DNA of 64,000 nt from Solenopsis invicta. Taxonomy: Eukaryota; Arthropoda; Insecta; Hymenoptera; Formicidae. Location: the NCBI RefSeq assembly GCF_016802725.1, contig NC_052671.1:15457231-15521230 (forward strand). The letters run 5' to 3'. Of the stretch, positions 24,345 through 35,980 are shown in pieces. The notes under the pieces are model-generated. The model was given only the letters and a program-made list of their open reading frames with translations. It did no database searches and was not told the DNA's origin. The stretch's first letter is position 1; every line of letters begins with the position of its first letter. A program made the position numbers and the translations under genes.

Positions 24345-24626
24345 TTGAGAAAAAAATGTCGTTAGTTTGACTCAATTTTTCCACTTGATTGAATTTATTC
24401 AGTTCAAGTATTTATATATTTAACTTAAATATATAAATACTTGAACTGAATAAATTGAATCAGGTGGAAAAATTTAGTCAAACTAACGACATTTAACTTA
24501 AATATATAAATACTTAAACTGAAATTCAAATATTTTATGTATTTAAGTCAAATACATGAATACTTGAATTGAAAAAATTTCATCGACTTGAAAAATTTAA
24601 TCAAGTTAACAACTTTCTTTCCTCAA
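24345..24626. mobile_element. Foldback / palindromic MITE-like element (282 bp)
   Basis: A left arm (24357-24423) is followed immediately by a near-perfect inverted copy (24425-24491, 3 mismatches in 67). A third, more diverged arm at about 24492-24626 ends in CCTCAA, complementary to the TTGAG at 24345. The outer ends (TTGAGAAAAAAATGTCGTTA against TTGAGGAAAGAAAGTTGTTA) form a long terminal inverted repeat. No clear target duplication and no coding capacity. A hairpin MITE or foldback element is the best reading. Confidence 0.7.
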
Positions 24627-24738
24627 GGTATTAATTATTGTTTATACATATTGGCCTTGTAAGACGTACTCTGAACATCATTTATTGATAAGATAAATAT
24701 TGCCAAGTGCTTCATCGAACCAAGACTCTCGCACAAAA

Positions 24739-24852
24739 CGTAGTCCTGGCGAAAATATAGCGTAAGCGTGAACTGGGAAACATGGAAAACGTATAAAAAT
24801 ATAAAAGCGTAATCGAACTTTTAAAAAGCGTAGATTGGAACATCGAAACGTA
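24739..24852. repeat. Degenerate CGTA-spaced array
   Basis: CGTA tetranucleotides start at 24739, 24761, 24790, 24808, 24829 and 24849, with an extra CGTG at 24767. Spacing is mostly near 20 bases, separated by A-rich linkers. This could be a decayed tandem repeat or chance phasing. Confidence 0.35.
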
Positions 24853-25020
24853 AAGAAGCATAAGACGTTCGCGTGATGCTCTCATAACGCTTCAAAAGCG
24901 CTTTCCAATTTTGCCAAGAAAGGATTCAAACCTTCAGATTCAAACCTTGCTAAGGTAATATTTTTCGCAGATTGTTTTACTTTTTCCGGGATGGGAGATC
25001 TTAGATATGCTAGTTAGCGG

Positions 25021-25165
25021 CAGTAATATTAAATTAATTTTGTCAATTTAGTTCTGTGATATTCCTTTTTTTATTTAATTTGAGCTGTTTTTGAAATCGA
25101 AAAAGAAGCTGCGCGCAATTCAAAAAAATTCAAAATTGGATATAAAGTCGCACGTGAAACATTAC
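25021..25165 (+). repeat. Dispersed repeat, copy 3
   Basis: Direct-orientation relative of 24162-24269, starting CAGTAATATTAAATT and ending CACGTGAAACATTA. It contains an extra segment with GCGCGCAATTC not seen in copy 2. The two copies bracket the foldback element and the CGTA array. Confidence 0.65.
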
Positions 25166-25582
25166 TTAAATCGTTCTGTACAAATCGCAATATTAATTAC
25201 CGATTATCGTAACTATATCTTATTCCGTTATATCAAATCTCTACTAGTTCCGAAGTCATGAGAAAGAACAGAGATTGCGACGCGCGTCAGAAACCGCTAT
25301 ACGTTTCCCGCAACGTGACCCACGTACATTACTATCTTGCTTGAGCACATGCTCGTATGCACGATGTCAAGATACAGCATAATAGCCGAGACCTTTGATT
25401 TCAAGCAGCGCTCCATCCTGAATGGGACACGCGAAATCAGGAGCGGCGTGACGCCAGAATCGGCGTGGATCGAGAAACGCACATCGTATATCGATACGTG
25501 CGATCGACGCGAGACGCGCGGTCAGCCTGTACACAGCTCTGTTTAGCCATCTGAATCTCGTCCTGGTTTCAATGCGGGCTCA

Positions 25583-25670
25583 TCTCTCTCTCTCTCTCTC
25601 TCTCCCTCTCTACGAGAAGGAGAGAGAAAGAGAGAAACACAGTGAGGGAGAGAGAGAGAGAGGAAGAGAG
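25583..25670. repeat. CT tract facing a GA tract (microsatellite hairpin)
   Basis: CT dinucleotides (25583-25610) are followed within a few bases by GA-rich sequence (25615-25670). The two halves are self-complementary and could fold into a long hairpin in single-stranded DNA or RNA. Confidence 0.85.
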
Positions 25671-25860
25671 TGCGTGGGGTTGCCGCACACGGTGTGTTTC
25701 GGCTGCTCGACCCCTGCGCGTGATGCAACACTGACCACACATCAATTCACTGCAAATGGACATCAATACTGGTAATTAATACATCGCGCCTCTCGCTCGG
25801 TCCCTCTCTCCTGCGTCCGCGGCGTTGCCTCCATTCTCCCCCGCGTCGCCAGCCCAGCCT

Positions 25861-25945
25861 TCTGCTGCTGCCGCCGCCGCCGCTGCTGCTGCTGCCGCTG
25901 CTCTTCCTCCTCCTCCTCCTCCTCCTCCTCCTCATCCTCTTCTGC
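25861..25945 (+). repeat. Compound (CTG/CCG)n(TCC)n trinucleotide repeat
   Basis: CTG and CCG triplets (about 25862-25902) pass into about nine TCC triplets (25904-25932). Translated, they give poly-Ala/poly-Pro on plus or poly-Arg on minus. No flanking protein similarity supports a coding exon. Confidence 0.85.
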
Positions 25946-26168
25946 TTCACCCCGACCGTTTGCACGATCATCGAAACGCGCGGGATTTTAGCTCGGGATT
26001 TGCATGTAAGTGATACGCGTGTTGGCGGATCCGATTGACGGCTCTCCCGGCACATAGTTAGCGGGAGAGTTTGCAACTCAGCCGCGGGCTATAAACGTAC
26101 GCGGTGAGTGCAGGACGCATTCCACCGTGGAAATATGACGGAGCAAAATTCGATTCCCGGCCGCACGC

Positions 26169-26279
26169 ATACACACACGTATACGCTCTCTCTCGCTCTC
26201 TCTTTCTCTTTGCGATCCGCGAGAACGCGAATGCACGCTCCGGTTTTATAACTTTAAGAAGAGAGAGAGGAAGAGAGAC
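26169..26279. repeat. Second CT/GA tract pair
   Basis: ACAC then CT-rich sequence (about 26185-26210) is followed, after a CpG-rich spacer, by GA-rich sequence (26258-26279). As at 25583-25670 the halves are complementary. Confidence 0.7.
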
Positions 26280-26560
26280 ATGGAGGGAAAGTGGTCGCGT
26301 GCGATCCTTGCGATTCATCCGGTGGTGGTTTAATCGAGCGCTATTGGCGCGCCCGCCGCGATTCCATCCCAGCCTCCGAAAGCAATCAGAGAAAATCGTT
26401 AATGAGGGAAGCTCTTTGATTTAAAATGCGGCACGGATGTTTTTCCGCGATTTCTTTGCTCCCGTTTGATTGCACTGCGAGCCACGACGTGCCGTCGATG
26501 ATCGAGATAAAAATGAGAGACGGTAATTCTGCACCGTAATATTACCGCAATTCAGAGAAC

Positions 26561-27690
26561 TCCATCATAACGGATTAAATTACGCAGCGCACCGACAAAA
26601 ATTATTATTATAAATGGCGTTCGTATAAAAACTAATGAGATATTATTCATCAGTTTATTTTTCATTAGTTACTTATCCATTGTGTTATTATTCATTCTTT
26701 CATACTTAAAAAAATGTGCATTATCAATTATTTGAAATAATAATATTTAACGTTTCTTCAAAAGACTTTTTCTTTTGAATAAAGGAATTTTTTTTTATGT
26801 AGAATCTTTAAATCAGTTTAATCTTGTAGTTGCCACAAAACAACTTAATCTGTAATCGAATGTTGTATGTAAAAATAAAGAAAAAAATGGTATTAGAGAC
26901 TATTCATCAAAATGTTGTTAATAGAACCTAGATTCATAGTTATAAAATATTTTTATTGCTTAGATTTAGATCGCGATTTATAAAAGTGTGTCGATAATGC
27001 ATAATCGAAGAGAAACTGGTAATATAAGCCGCCACATATAAAAATTGTTTTTGTTTATAAACGATACAATATTTTCTAACAAAATTATATACTTTTAACT
27101 TTTTGTTTAATTTTTAAAATTGCGTCCTGCGTTCAGAGACATCAGAAATATCCTTTCATCTTCGTTTAAACATTAAACAACAAAGATAAAATTTCTAATG
27201 CCTCTGAACGCACCATTATAAAGTGTCAATCGATTTATTGAAAAAATATTTTGATATGAAAACTTTAGTAGCGCCCATATTACCATCATGCCTCTACGTC
27301 CGCATTAACAAAATGTTATTTAATAACTTTGCGTAAATCGAAACGTATATAACTGAATAAAGAATTAGATAAGAAAACTCGAGTGTACATATACATTTGT
27401 GTGACAATACGTTCAAGTTTAAAGATAATGAGAAATTATGTGTAATTAAATGTTAAAATGCACCTTGAAAAAGATTCCAAATACTAAAAATTATAACTAT
27501 AAATTATAATTGTCAACTATTGGGTATTGGAATGTTAGTGCCACCATTTAATAGCTGCTAAACAAATTATTTCATAAGCACTTAATTATCAGCAATTCGT
27601 CACCTAATTACGGAGATAATAGTACATAATGTCACTTTGTCTAATAATGTCTGCGTAACAAGAAAGCGTAATTATTAGCATTCCACGTCG
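26561..27690. other. AT-rich spacer holding a miRNA-sized hairpin
   Basis: AT-rich DNA. The only structure recognised is the inverted repeat at 27129-27211. Confidence 0.55.
27129..27211. repeat. 83-bp hairpin, miRNA-precursor-like or tiny foldback
   Basis: GCGTTCAGAG (27129-27138) pairs perfectly with CTCTGAACGC (27202-27211). The stem continues after single mismatches through CAT/ATG and AGAAAT/ATTTCT, then an inner stem ATCTT/AAGAT and GTTTAA/TTAAAC closes a 3-base loop. Size and mismatch pattern are compatible with a pre-miRNA. They are equally compatible with a very small palindromic repeat. Strand and expression cannot be judged. Confidence 0.6.
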
Positions 27691-28330
27691 TTCATTAAGA
27701 AATTAAATGATTTCAGCGCAGAATGCGTCAACCTATTTTCAAGCGAACCGTTTTCATAACCGAGATGGAAGAATAATGACGGCCGGAACAATGAACGATC
27801 GGCGGTGGACGGCTACGAAATCGGCTTTGCCGGCCTTGTATTATCGCCGGCCGGCGAAAAGTCCTTCCTACGTCCCAGGCCAAAGGGACGACGGCCGGGG
27901 CTCTCGCAGCCGTGCATTTACGAAATTACCGTATACGTATGAGACAATTCCATCGCCCGCGTACGTCGCGAAAAAGGTCCGCGGAAATCCGTGCGTCGCA
28001 ATTTATCTGAGTAATACGATTTAACGTGCTCGCCGGGTGGCAAACGAACAGGGTGGTGAACGGACCGTAGGCGCGGAGAGCGGCGTATGTATGTACATGG
28101 ATGCGCTGGGTACGACTGGGGAGAACCGTATACGGTCGACATATCGTCCGCGGAGAGGCGATAAATAAAAATACATCAAGTGCAACCTTTTACGCCGCAA
28201 ATTGATACACACATTGCCGGCCACGCCGCCGTATCGAGTAACGGGTGCTCGCACTGACTCTTGCCACTTCGCCGTGGTTCGCAAAGGTATTTTTTATAAA
28301 CATACGCATGGCACGTACGTAGTAAAAAAT
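27691..28330. other. CpG-rich block, no gene recognised
   Basis: CpG-dense block with several GGCCGGC-type strings near 27830-27860. Frames on both strands overlap and show no known domain. Confidence 0.5.
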
Positions 28331-29090
28331 ATTTTGTATTTGTGCCAAAACCGGTCCTTGTTCAAATTCTCATGTTGAATTTTTAAAACAGGTATTAACC
28401 TAGCGCAATATGATTGTCTTATTTGATGCTAAATTGATGACTATGGCATCAAAAACGCGCGTCTACTTTTTGTGCCAAAGTGCCAGGTTCAAATTCACCC
28501 AGAACATTACCAAATAAATTGATCACTACCTCTCGGAAGGCACTTTTGCCAAAATAACCATCATGGAGCTTGAATGAGCATGCATCAAATGGAGATCGCA
28601 ATCTTTAGTTATGAAGGACCGACTTGAGAGAGTGTGCGCGTGTATTAAATTGATATTCAACATTTTTTATGAATAAATAACATAGACATAATTGTAATTT
28701 TGAAAGATAAATCTTTTTAAAATAGATAAGTACAAAGTACATGTTAACACATTATGAATACTAATTTTACTGAAGAAATATGCTTCCAAAATATGTTTTA
28801 TATTGTGTTCAAGTATTATATTTCTCGCCTTTGTCTTTCACATGAGTTTTTGTTACCTCCTAAGATATTTAACTTATCTTAAATTAATCCAAAAACTTGA
28901 GTAAACATGTAAAATAGTGTGTTGAATTTAACACAAAAATTATTTACCGTGTAACGTAAGATATAAAGATACATGATTCAAAAGTGCAAATGGAGTTACG
29001 TCAATGCGATACTTTGATTATCAGAAAGACATAAGCACTGGAACGTTTGTAAAATAATCTCACACTTGTTTACTCAAACACGATAATTCT
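28331..29090. other. AT-richer spacer with a short direct repeat
   Basis: TTGTGCCAAA followed by GTTCAAATTC occurs at about 28340-28367 and again at about 28468-28494. The second has a GGTTCAAATTC string resembling a B box, but no A box at tRNA spacing. No gene recognised. Confidence 0.4.
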
Positions 29091-30560
29091 GATATCGTGA
29101 TTAAATGTCATCATAATTCGCAACGCGTCAGTTTTACTCAAGAACAAACGCTCAGTATACGTGTGCGACTTGTACACATGGAAAACGCAACAATAAAACG
29201 CGACGCTAATAACATTGTAATACGTGATTGCACGTTGATAAAGCGAGCAGACGCGCTTTTATTGTTAGCAAAGACGCGAGATGCAAAGGCAAAATGGTAT
29301 TACAATGCGTCACGACGCGAAGCGCTCACATGAAACGTATAAGGAAACATCAATAAATCTCGTTGCACGAGCAGAGTGAAAAGATCCACCCGGTAGATCG
29401 AGCGAAACGGTGATCGCACAAAGCTCACAGGATGCACAAATTGGTTATCAAAGGATATTACCGCACGCTGCACAGCACCGATACACACTCGATTTGATGT
29501 GTCGACGGTGCTCTCGGCGCGCGTTCCGGCCCCGAGAAGAGAGGAAGAGAAAATATTTGCGCGTACTTCGGCTCTATCGGATTTCCCGCTTGTGGCACGA
29601 GGTTTTTATTAAAAGCTCTCCCGACCCCAAGCCAAATCCGATTTGTGCTTCGATTCATCCCGGCTATCGAACAACGACATCAGATCCATTTTTAATATAC
29701 GCGGACGCCTCTTCCAAACGGGGGTTTGTTTATTCGACCGATTATCGGCTCATAGCACATGTTTTCGCCTTTTCCTAAGAACAATGTTTCACTTTGTGAT
29801 AAATCTATGTTATAAAATTGTAATCGCTTTTTATTTAAATACTGCTAGAAACATTTTTATTCTTCGACAGAAAAACATTAAATTGTATGACGAAATATTG
29901 CATACAATTATAATTTGCATTTATGTAGATACATTTGCAAAAATAGATATAGAAATTGACTTTTTATTGATAACTGTTTGCAGAATTAACTTCGAAATAG
30001 TATTTCAGCAAAACTATGCTGATATAACAAATCATTTTAATAATATTATACATTTGCAAAATTAAATTAAAAAGAATTTTTATTAATTAAAAAATATTTA
30101 GCTGTATTATGTATAAAACAATTATAGAAATGTTACAGCATAAAATATTACTTTAAGCATAATAACATTTTAAATAAAGAATCAAACGGTCTTAGTTTAG
30201 ATTTTTTAAATAAAAAATCGAAAGAAATAGTTGTAAAATATTTACACCTCAAACTTTGATTAGTTTAATTTTTGACAAATAATATTAAAAAATTTTGCTT
30301 TTATAAAACTTCTGTGTTATGATGTATCGTCTTAGAACAATTATTGCAAAATTTTCAACAATTCATTATTGTGCATCATTATGCGTCTATCATTAATTAT
30401 ATCTGCATTTTACGCATTGTTTCTGCAAAAAATAAAATTGGCTCCATAAACTGAAATATGACGCTTATTTAACGCAAGATGCCTTTGTCATTTACATTGA
30501 TTAATCATCCTCATAAATAATTGAAAGAAAATAGGAGGCGCAACAATCTCTCAATCTCAT
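29091..30560. other. Moderate-GC then AT-rich spacer
   Basis: Moderately GC-rich to about 29770, then AT-rich. A 140-codon frame at 29643-30065 runs mostly through AT-rich DNA and is Ile/Phe/Asn rich. Not recognised as a protein. Confidence 0.5.
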
Positions 30561-31310
30561 CTAACCGCAGAAGGATTCTCTGGATGGAGAACTATCGCGT
30601 CGCCTGCTATAACTCAGGATGAGGCGCACGTGTCGCGGCGCGATCGGACAATCGAATCATTAATTGATTTGATTGATTGTATCTGTGCACGTTGACGGTT
30701 GCACATGTTGAATAGGCAGCCGTATCGCGCTCTGGCTCGGTTGCGGTATGTCCAGCGGATTCGTATGTAACCCAACCGCCACCCACACGCAGCCGGCGAT
30801 CGCGTGCACGTGTATACGCGGGCATCGTCCACACGTGCACTCGCGCAACGACTAGTCCTGACCGGCACGTATGACCACCACGATGACGACGAGCCTGGAG
30901 AGGGTTGCCCGCGGGCGCACGTGCACGGCCGACTGTCATTTGTCATCGCGGCTAATTTGCCACGTTCTGAGATACGGTGACGCCTCTGACGTGGTCATTA
31001 TTAAGATGCGAATTAGTAACAATTTGCGCCGGATTTAGTCTGGACTTGATCTGTTTATGGCCCGGCCGGATTAGGCCGGCGAGCCTTACGCGTAAATCAA
31101 TATTAACCATCGCGCCGGAGTCCGTCGAGTCGCGGCGTTATCGAACGCATGAGATCGTCCACGAAACGACCACGGTAAGGTCGCAGCGCCGATGCCACTT
31201 GCAGATTCACGGCGACATTCGGCGACGTCGGAAACGTAAGAATCATCAGCTGGACAATTTGACGTTTCCGATTTTCAACACCCTCTCGAAAGTGTCGCCT
31301 GTCAATGTAT
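30561..31310. other. CpG-rich block, no gene recognised
   Basis: CpG-rich block with CACGTGCAC-like strings. Two 110-codon minus frames in different phases (30607-30939 and 30614-30946) cannot both be real and neither has a known domain. Confidence 0.5.
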
Positions 31311-32330
31311 AATATGTACGTTCAAAAATGTATGAAAACATAAAATACAAATTCAGTCACAAAAAAAAAATTTAATTATTAATTAAAATAAGGCCATAGA
31401 GACGAGCAACGATTTAGTTGTTAATATAAACGTATTTTTTTTAATTAAACAATTCAGCACAAACGTTTCGACTCTACGGAGTCTTCTTCAATGTGTAACA
31501 ATATTATTACATTAACGAAACACTATGTACAACGCTACTTATTTTATCGAGGTTAGAACGCAAACAACTTTCGGGATAGCACGAAATTCAAATATAAATC
31601 GACAAGCAGTTAAAGTCAATGGTCTAAAATTTTCTTAATTAAAAAATTAATTAAAATTCAATTTATCAGTACGTATTGTTAAGTTATTAAAATTACTAAA
31701 TGATCTAAGATAGTATACTCTCTTAGAATAAAATCCAAATTTGGTAAATTTTTGTTACAGTAAGTACCAAAAGGCATTTTCCAATAAAATATAATCAATG
31801 GTTGAATACAAAAAAAAAGAGAAAGGTAATTGTAACAGCGTCACTTTCTATTTCTAGATTAAATCTATAAAAGTGTGAAAGTATAAGAAGATATTTTTCA
31901 AATTATTTATTTTTTATCACTTGTACTTTTATTTTTGTAATTTAACTGATTGTCAATTGTAAATAAGCAAACACGCAAGTTTTTATTACGTCATATTATT
32001 TAAATGCTTCAAGCATCCTTTCTATTTATATCGGGGTTAATGTCAAGTTTGCAATTATTAACTAATTTTTTTCTAAAAATCTAAAATATTTTGCAACTTT
32101 AATTACTTTATTCGTATGAATAAATAAATATATTGGAAATATTACATTAACTTTTCGTAGCTCAATTTTATAACAGGATAATGTTTCAGAAAAAAAAGCT
32201 TAAGTGGCATCTTTTGCCAATTCACCTTGCATTGACTCAATAACTTACCACTAGGACCAAAAAAAATACATTTCACATTTTACATTTCAATTTCATGTTA
32301 TTCGCAACAATTTAACGTCTTTAAAGACAT
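31311..32330. other. AT-rich spacer with a ribozyme-like stem motif
   Basis: AT-rich DNA. Contains the motif at 31463-31495; otherwise nothing recognised. Confidence 0.5.
31463..31495 (-). ncRNA. Hammerhead / Penelope-like stem motif (fragment)
   Basis: On the minus strand the sequence reads TTGAAGA, A, then GACTC, CGTA, GAGTC, then GAAAC. This resembles a hammerhead ribozyme core (CUGANGA, stem II, GAAA) with C3 changed to T and an extra A before stem II. Strings of this kind occur in Penelope-like and other retroelement ends. I see neither a clear stem III with a cleavage triplet nor any reverse transcriptase nearby, so at most it is a fragment. Confidence 0.3.
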
Positions 32331-33420
32331 CGGCGATCGTAATCAATGATACGGTAGAGAATATCAGCTGGGCACTCGGCCGAAGAAAGGGTGTATCTAG
32401 GATCGCTATTGGACGGGGGGTGAGGTGCGAGCATGTACCAAGGGTGGCATTATATTGCGGCTTGTCTCGCTTCAGAAACTTTGCACTGTGGTGTCGCTTC
32501 GGCCGCACCGACGAACAGGGTAGGTAGGTAGGTAGGTAGGTTGCAGGGTAGCACTGGACGTGAGGGGGTGGATTGGGAAGGGTAGAACAGAAGTGCTGCC
32601 GGACTCTGAATACGACCATTCTTTACGACCACCCCGTCCAAAGATCGCCCACACGCCACCGGTATTTACCCAACGACACCGACTCGCGACTTGCCGTTTC
32701 GTGGATCGAAGCGAAACAGACGGAAGCTGCCAAGGAGAGAGGGAGAGAATGGAAGATGGACGTCGCGAAACAGACGAACAGAGAGCGAGAGAGAAAGGGG
32801 GACAAAGATAGATGTAGGGTGTTTCAGTGGGGCCAAGAGAGCTATCGGGTGAGAGCAAAGAGGGCATGAGGGGGTAGCCGAGGGGACGAGGTTTGGGGTG
32901 GTCAGGGCAAAAGGCTGGGTGTTCAGCTTGCTCGGAAAGAGGAGGCAGAGAAGGAAAGGCGAAGTGCAAGGCAAAGGGGGTGAGAGCGAGAGTCGGTCCG
33001 TGAGTTCACGTTCGTCTACCTCCCCGACGTTGCACAATACGGTGCGCCTACCCTCGACAGCGTCCATAGACTGGACGCCGTATTGTCTCCGCTGAATAGG
33101 GTCTTGCAAGATTTATTTCGTATATTTCACTTGTCGTTTCAATAGCGCGATAGCGCGCTCGCTCGCGCGCACGTAGCGGCGCGAACGCCGCCTTTCTTTG
33201 GTCGTGCGGTTGCGCTCCACCCTCTGTCCTCCTCTTCTCTTCTCTTCTCCTCCATTTATCTAAGGAGCAAGTTTCCGCACGCGCTTCAACGCGTCGACAG
33301 TTTGTTCATCGTGAACTGTGTCACCGAAAGGTAACGGCCGCCTCGCGACTGCAACTTGTCGACACGTCGTGTGCAATTACGAAGAATCAAGGCAGACTCA
33401 TTCAACTCATTCATATAAAT
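32331..33420. other. GC-rich spacer with GGTA microsatellite
   Basis: GC-rich with purine-rich stretches (about 32720-33000). Overlapping frames up to 165 codons on both strands have no recognised domain. The CT-rich string at 33226-33250 is low complexity. Confidence 0.5.
32519..32542. repeat. (GGTA)n microsatellite
   Basis: About six GGTA units. Confidence 0.9.
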
Positions 33421-35980
33421 ACATATTCCTGTTTTTAATATTATCTATATTCTATCGCTATCTTGTGTTTTTTTTTTATAGTCTGTGCGTTATATTTTTG
33501 TTACACGATATTTATTATTTCTTTATATACAAAAATTGATTTCGTATTAAAATCAGGAATACCTTCATTACACTTTTGTTGTAATTTCTAATTTACTTAA
33601 ACACTTTTTTCATAAAAAAAGTAGTTAGTAATAATTATTATACATCTCTCTTTTTCTTTAAACACAGTTGAATTATATCTTTTAAATTTCATAATACAGT
33701 TCGCATATAACTTTATCGCCTCGTGCCAATAAAACGAATAACTTTTGTCGAAAAATTACGTAATCACAATACGAGTCGTAAATCTCCATATCGTTATCGT
33801 TAACAATTCAGAATCGCAGCTACGAAGAGGGTATCGTGAATTTCGTCGACAGTCCGAATAAAACAAAAAAAAAAAGAAAGAGATTCATTGAAGAAGACCG
33901 TTTCGCTTTGCCTATGAGAAATGGCTCGCTTAAATATTTATAATGCTTAAAAAAATTAATGGGGACCCACGTCCCGTCATGGAGTATATTGTCGAGGGGT
34001 GTCGCTGTCTAGGCTGCCAAAGGGCTCTTCCGTAATATTAACCGTGCCACCGAGAAGGGCTCGACGTCCAGCTTTCGTTCTGCCTTTACCATCGCGCACC
34101 TCCGTCTCTCATTAACTTGCTTATCCCTTTCGTCTCTCGATGCCCGACGTCGTTTTTGCGCCACCTTTATCTTTGTTTACGCAGTACTTTTAATAGGTAC
34201 GAGAGACTAAAAAAAGAATCCGATATGTATAACATACATACATACGTATGCAGGTATATATAACTTGTCTCTCGTAGAAAAATATTAAATGGCAATTGGT
34301 GCTTTTATAAGCGCTATTATTACATATAGTAATTAATTAATTTAGTATGTCTAGCATATTATACATTAATATTAAGTGCGTATTTTTGTTTTATCACACA
34401 TCGATCACTTACAAGAATACCAGCAGCACTGGCTAGATAGTAAAAGTGTCATGCCAATAATAATTAATAAAAATAAGTTGTTGTATTTCTGAGAACTATA
34501 CACGCAACTTTATAATAAAATATTAAGATAAAAGTACCTCTCTCCTGCCATGGAACATTGTAAACACAACTTTGAACGTAATTATGAAGTATTAAGAATG
34601 GGAATATTAACGGAACTAATGGGATTAACGCGAAACACGAAGATCAATGCCGCGCTCGCTCTTATCGCCCCCCGCAGCGGGCCGTGTACAGGACAGAACA
34701 ATAAAGCCCTTATCGTGGTCACAAATTAAAAATAATTATTTTTTAAGCCTAATTCTTAATCAAGCGGAAGCGCGCGGGTGCCGCCTCCTCTGAGAAAACG
34801 GCGCCCATTAACCCCCTCCACTGAGATTGTTGTCAATGAATTATTGGCGTTTTCTTTTTTTTTTACAGATGTAAGCATCTCCCCTTTATTGCACATCAAC
34901 CCTTTTTCTAAAGCTCCCGCCTCGTCAAAACGTATTCGCCTCGGGGGATAAACCTTCCCGTAAACCTCGATACCAAAGTGTCCCGGATTCGTTTGAAAAA
35001 AATATTTTACATCACAATACGTCCTTATCGTTGTTGTTCCAGCGGGAGTACTCGAGCTATTTTTTAAATATTTACTCTAGCAAAGTCAATATTTCGCTCT
35101 TTGTAAGGCACCAGTCACCCGTGCTTTTCCAAAGCAGTTTTTCGATATGCAATGAAAGATTAGAATTTTAACCTACATTACATTGCCACGTGAATCACAT
35201 CACTTGTTACAATTCACAATTTCAATTTGAAATACTAATGGTTTATTTAAAATACTGATAAATTTATAACAAATTTTTAAATTAAAGCTATGCATATAAA
35301 AGTCGTTCAACGCTTTAATGCCAATATCAATAAATCTGCCAGAAGATTAATGATTTAACATCGTTTTTCTCGATTCCCGACGATTCATCGCGGCGCGGTT
35401 TTTTTCTCCCCCAGGCGGCTGTTTTCGTGACATTAGGCTCTTTATTTATGGAGTTTCATTAAGATAAAGAAAAGTAAAGGGAAGGGTTACCATCGCCGAA
35501 CACCGCGCAATTATTTTCACAACGATCCAGGCGTCTTTCTTCGACCCTTTCGAAGCGTTAGAAACCACCGAGCGAGAATGCAATGCAAATAAAGCTGTCA
35601 AATAAATTTAGATATTGATCCGTGTTGGTTTTACCAGAAATGAGTTTCAAAATGCTATCAAAACCTTGTTTATATATTTTTATATATTTTATTCTTGATG
35701 TACATACCTATAGTCGGAATATACTTATTGGCAATTATTAAATTTAAGTCAAATAATCAGTATGTTTTTAACTTAATAAATTATAATTCCATTTAATATC
35801 TGCGCAATGTAGAAAACAATGTGAAAAGAAAAAACCTCTCTGTTCCGTTGGTAAATAAAAATGAAACTTAAATGTCTTTTACTCTCTTCTTTACTTTTGC
35901 CTTTCTCTTGACAATTTCTGTCAACTGCTACCTGTCGCTCTTCTCGAGTTTGTGACAAAATAAACCGAGCCACGGCGCAT
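33421..35980. other. Mostly AT-rich spacer with GC-richer islands
   Basis: AT-rich with moderate GC at about 33960-34190 and 34640-35000. Contains a short ATACATACATACGT run near 34235. No exon, repeat end or structured RNA recognised. Confidence 0.5.

Larger units (their letters stand above)
25166..26560. other. CpG-rich, microsatellite-dense spacer
   Basis: CpG-rich DNA with four low-complexity tracts listed separately. The poly-Arg and poly-Ala/Pro frames here come from the trinucleotide repeats. Confidence 0.5.

Noticed and set aside
24162..25165. Small LTR retrotransposon bounded by the direct repeats
   Set aside because: No primer-binding site, polypurine tract or coding remnant between the repeats, and copies are unequal in length; left as a dispersed repeat.
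25747..26076. Poly-Arg / Gly-Ser frame (minus) and poly-Ala/Pro frame (plus)
   Set aside because: Both are direct translations of the compound trinucleotide repeat; no flanking conserved protein sequence.
28468..28497. B-box-like GGTTCAAATTC as a tRNA or SINE
   Set aside because: No A box at tRNA spacing and no cloverleaf; kept only as a short direct repeat.
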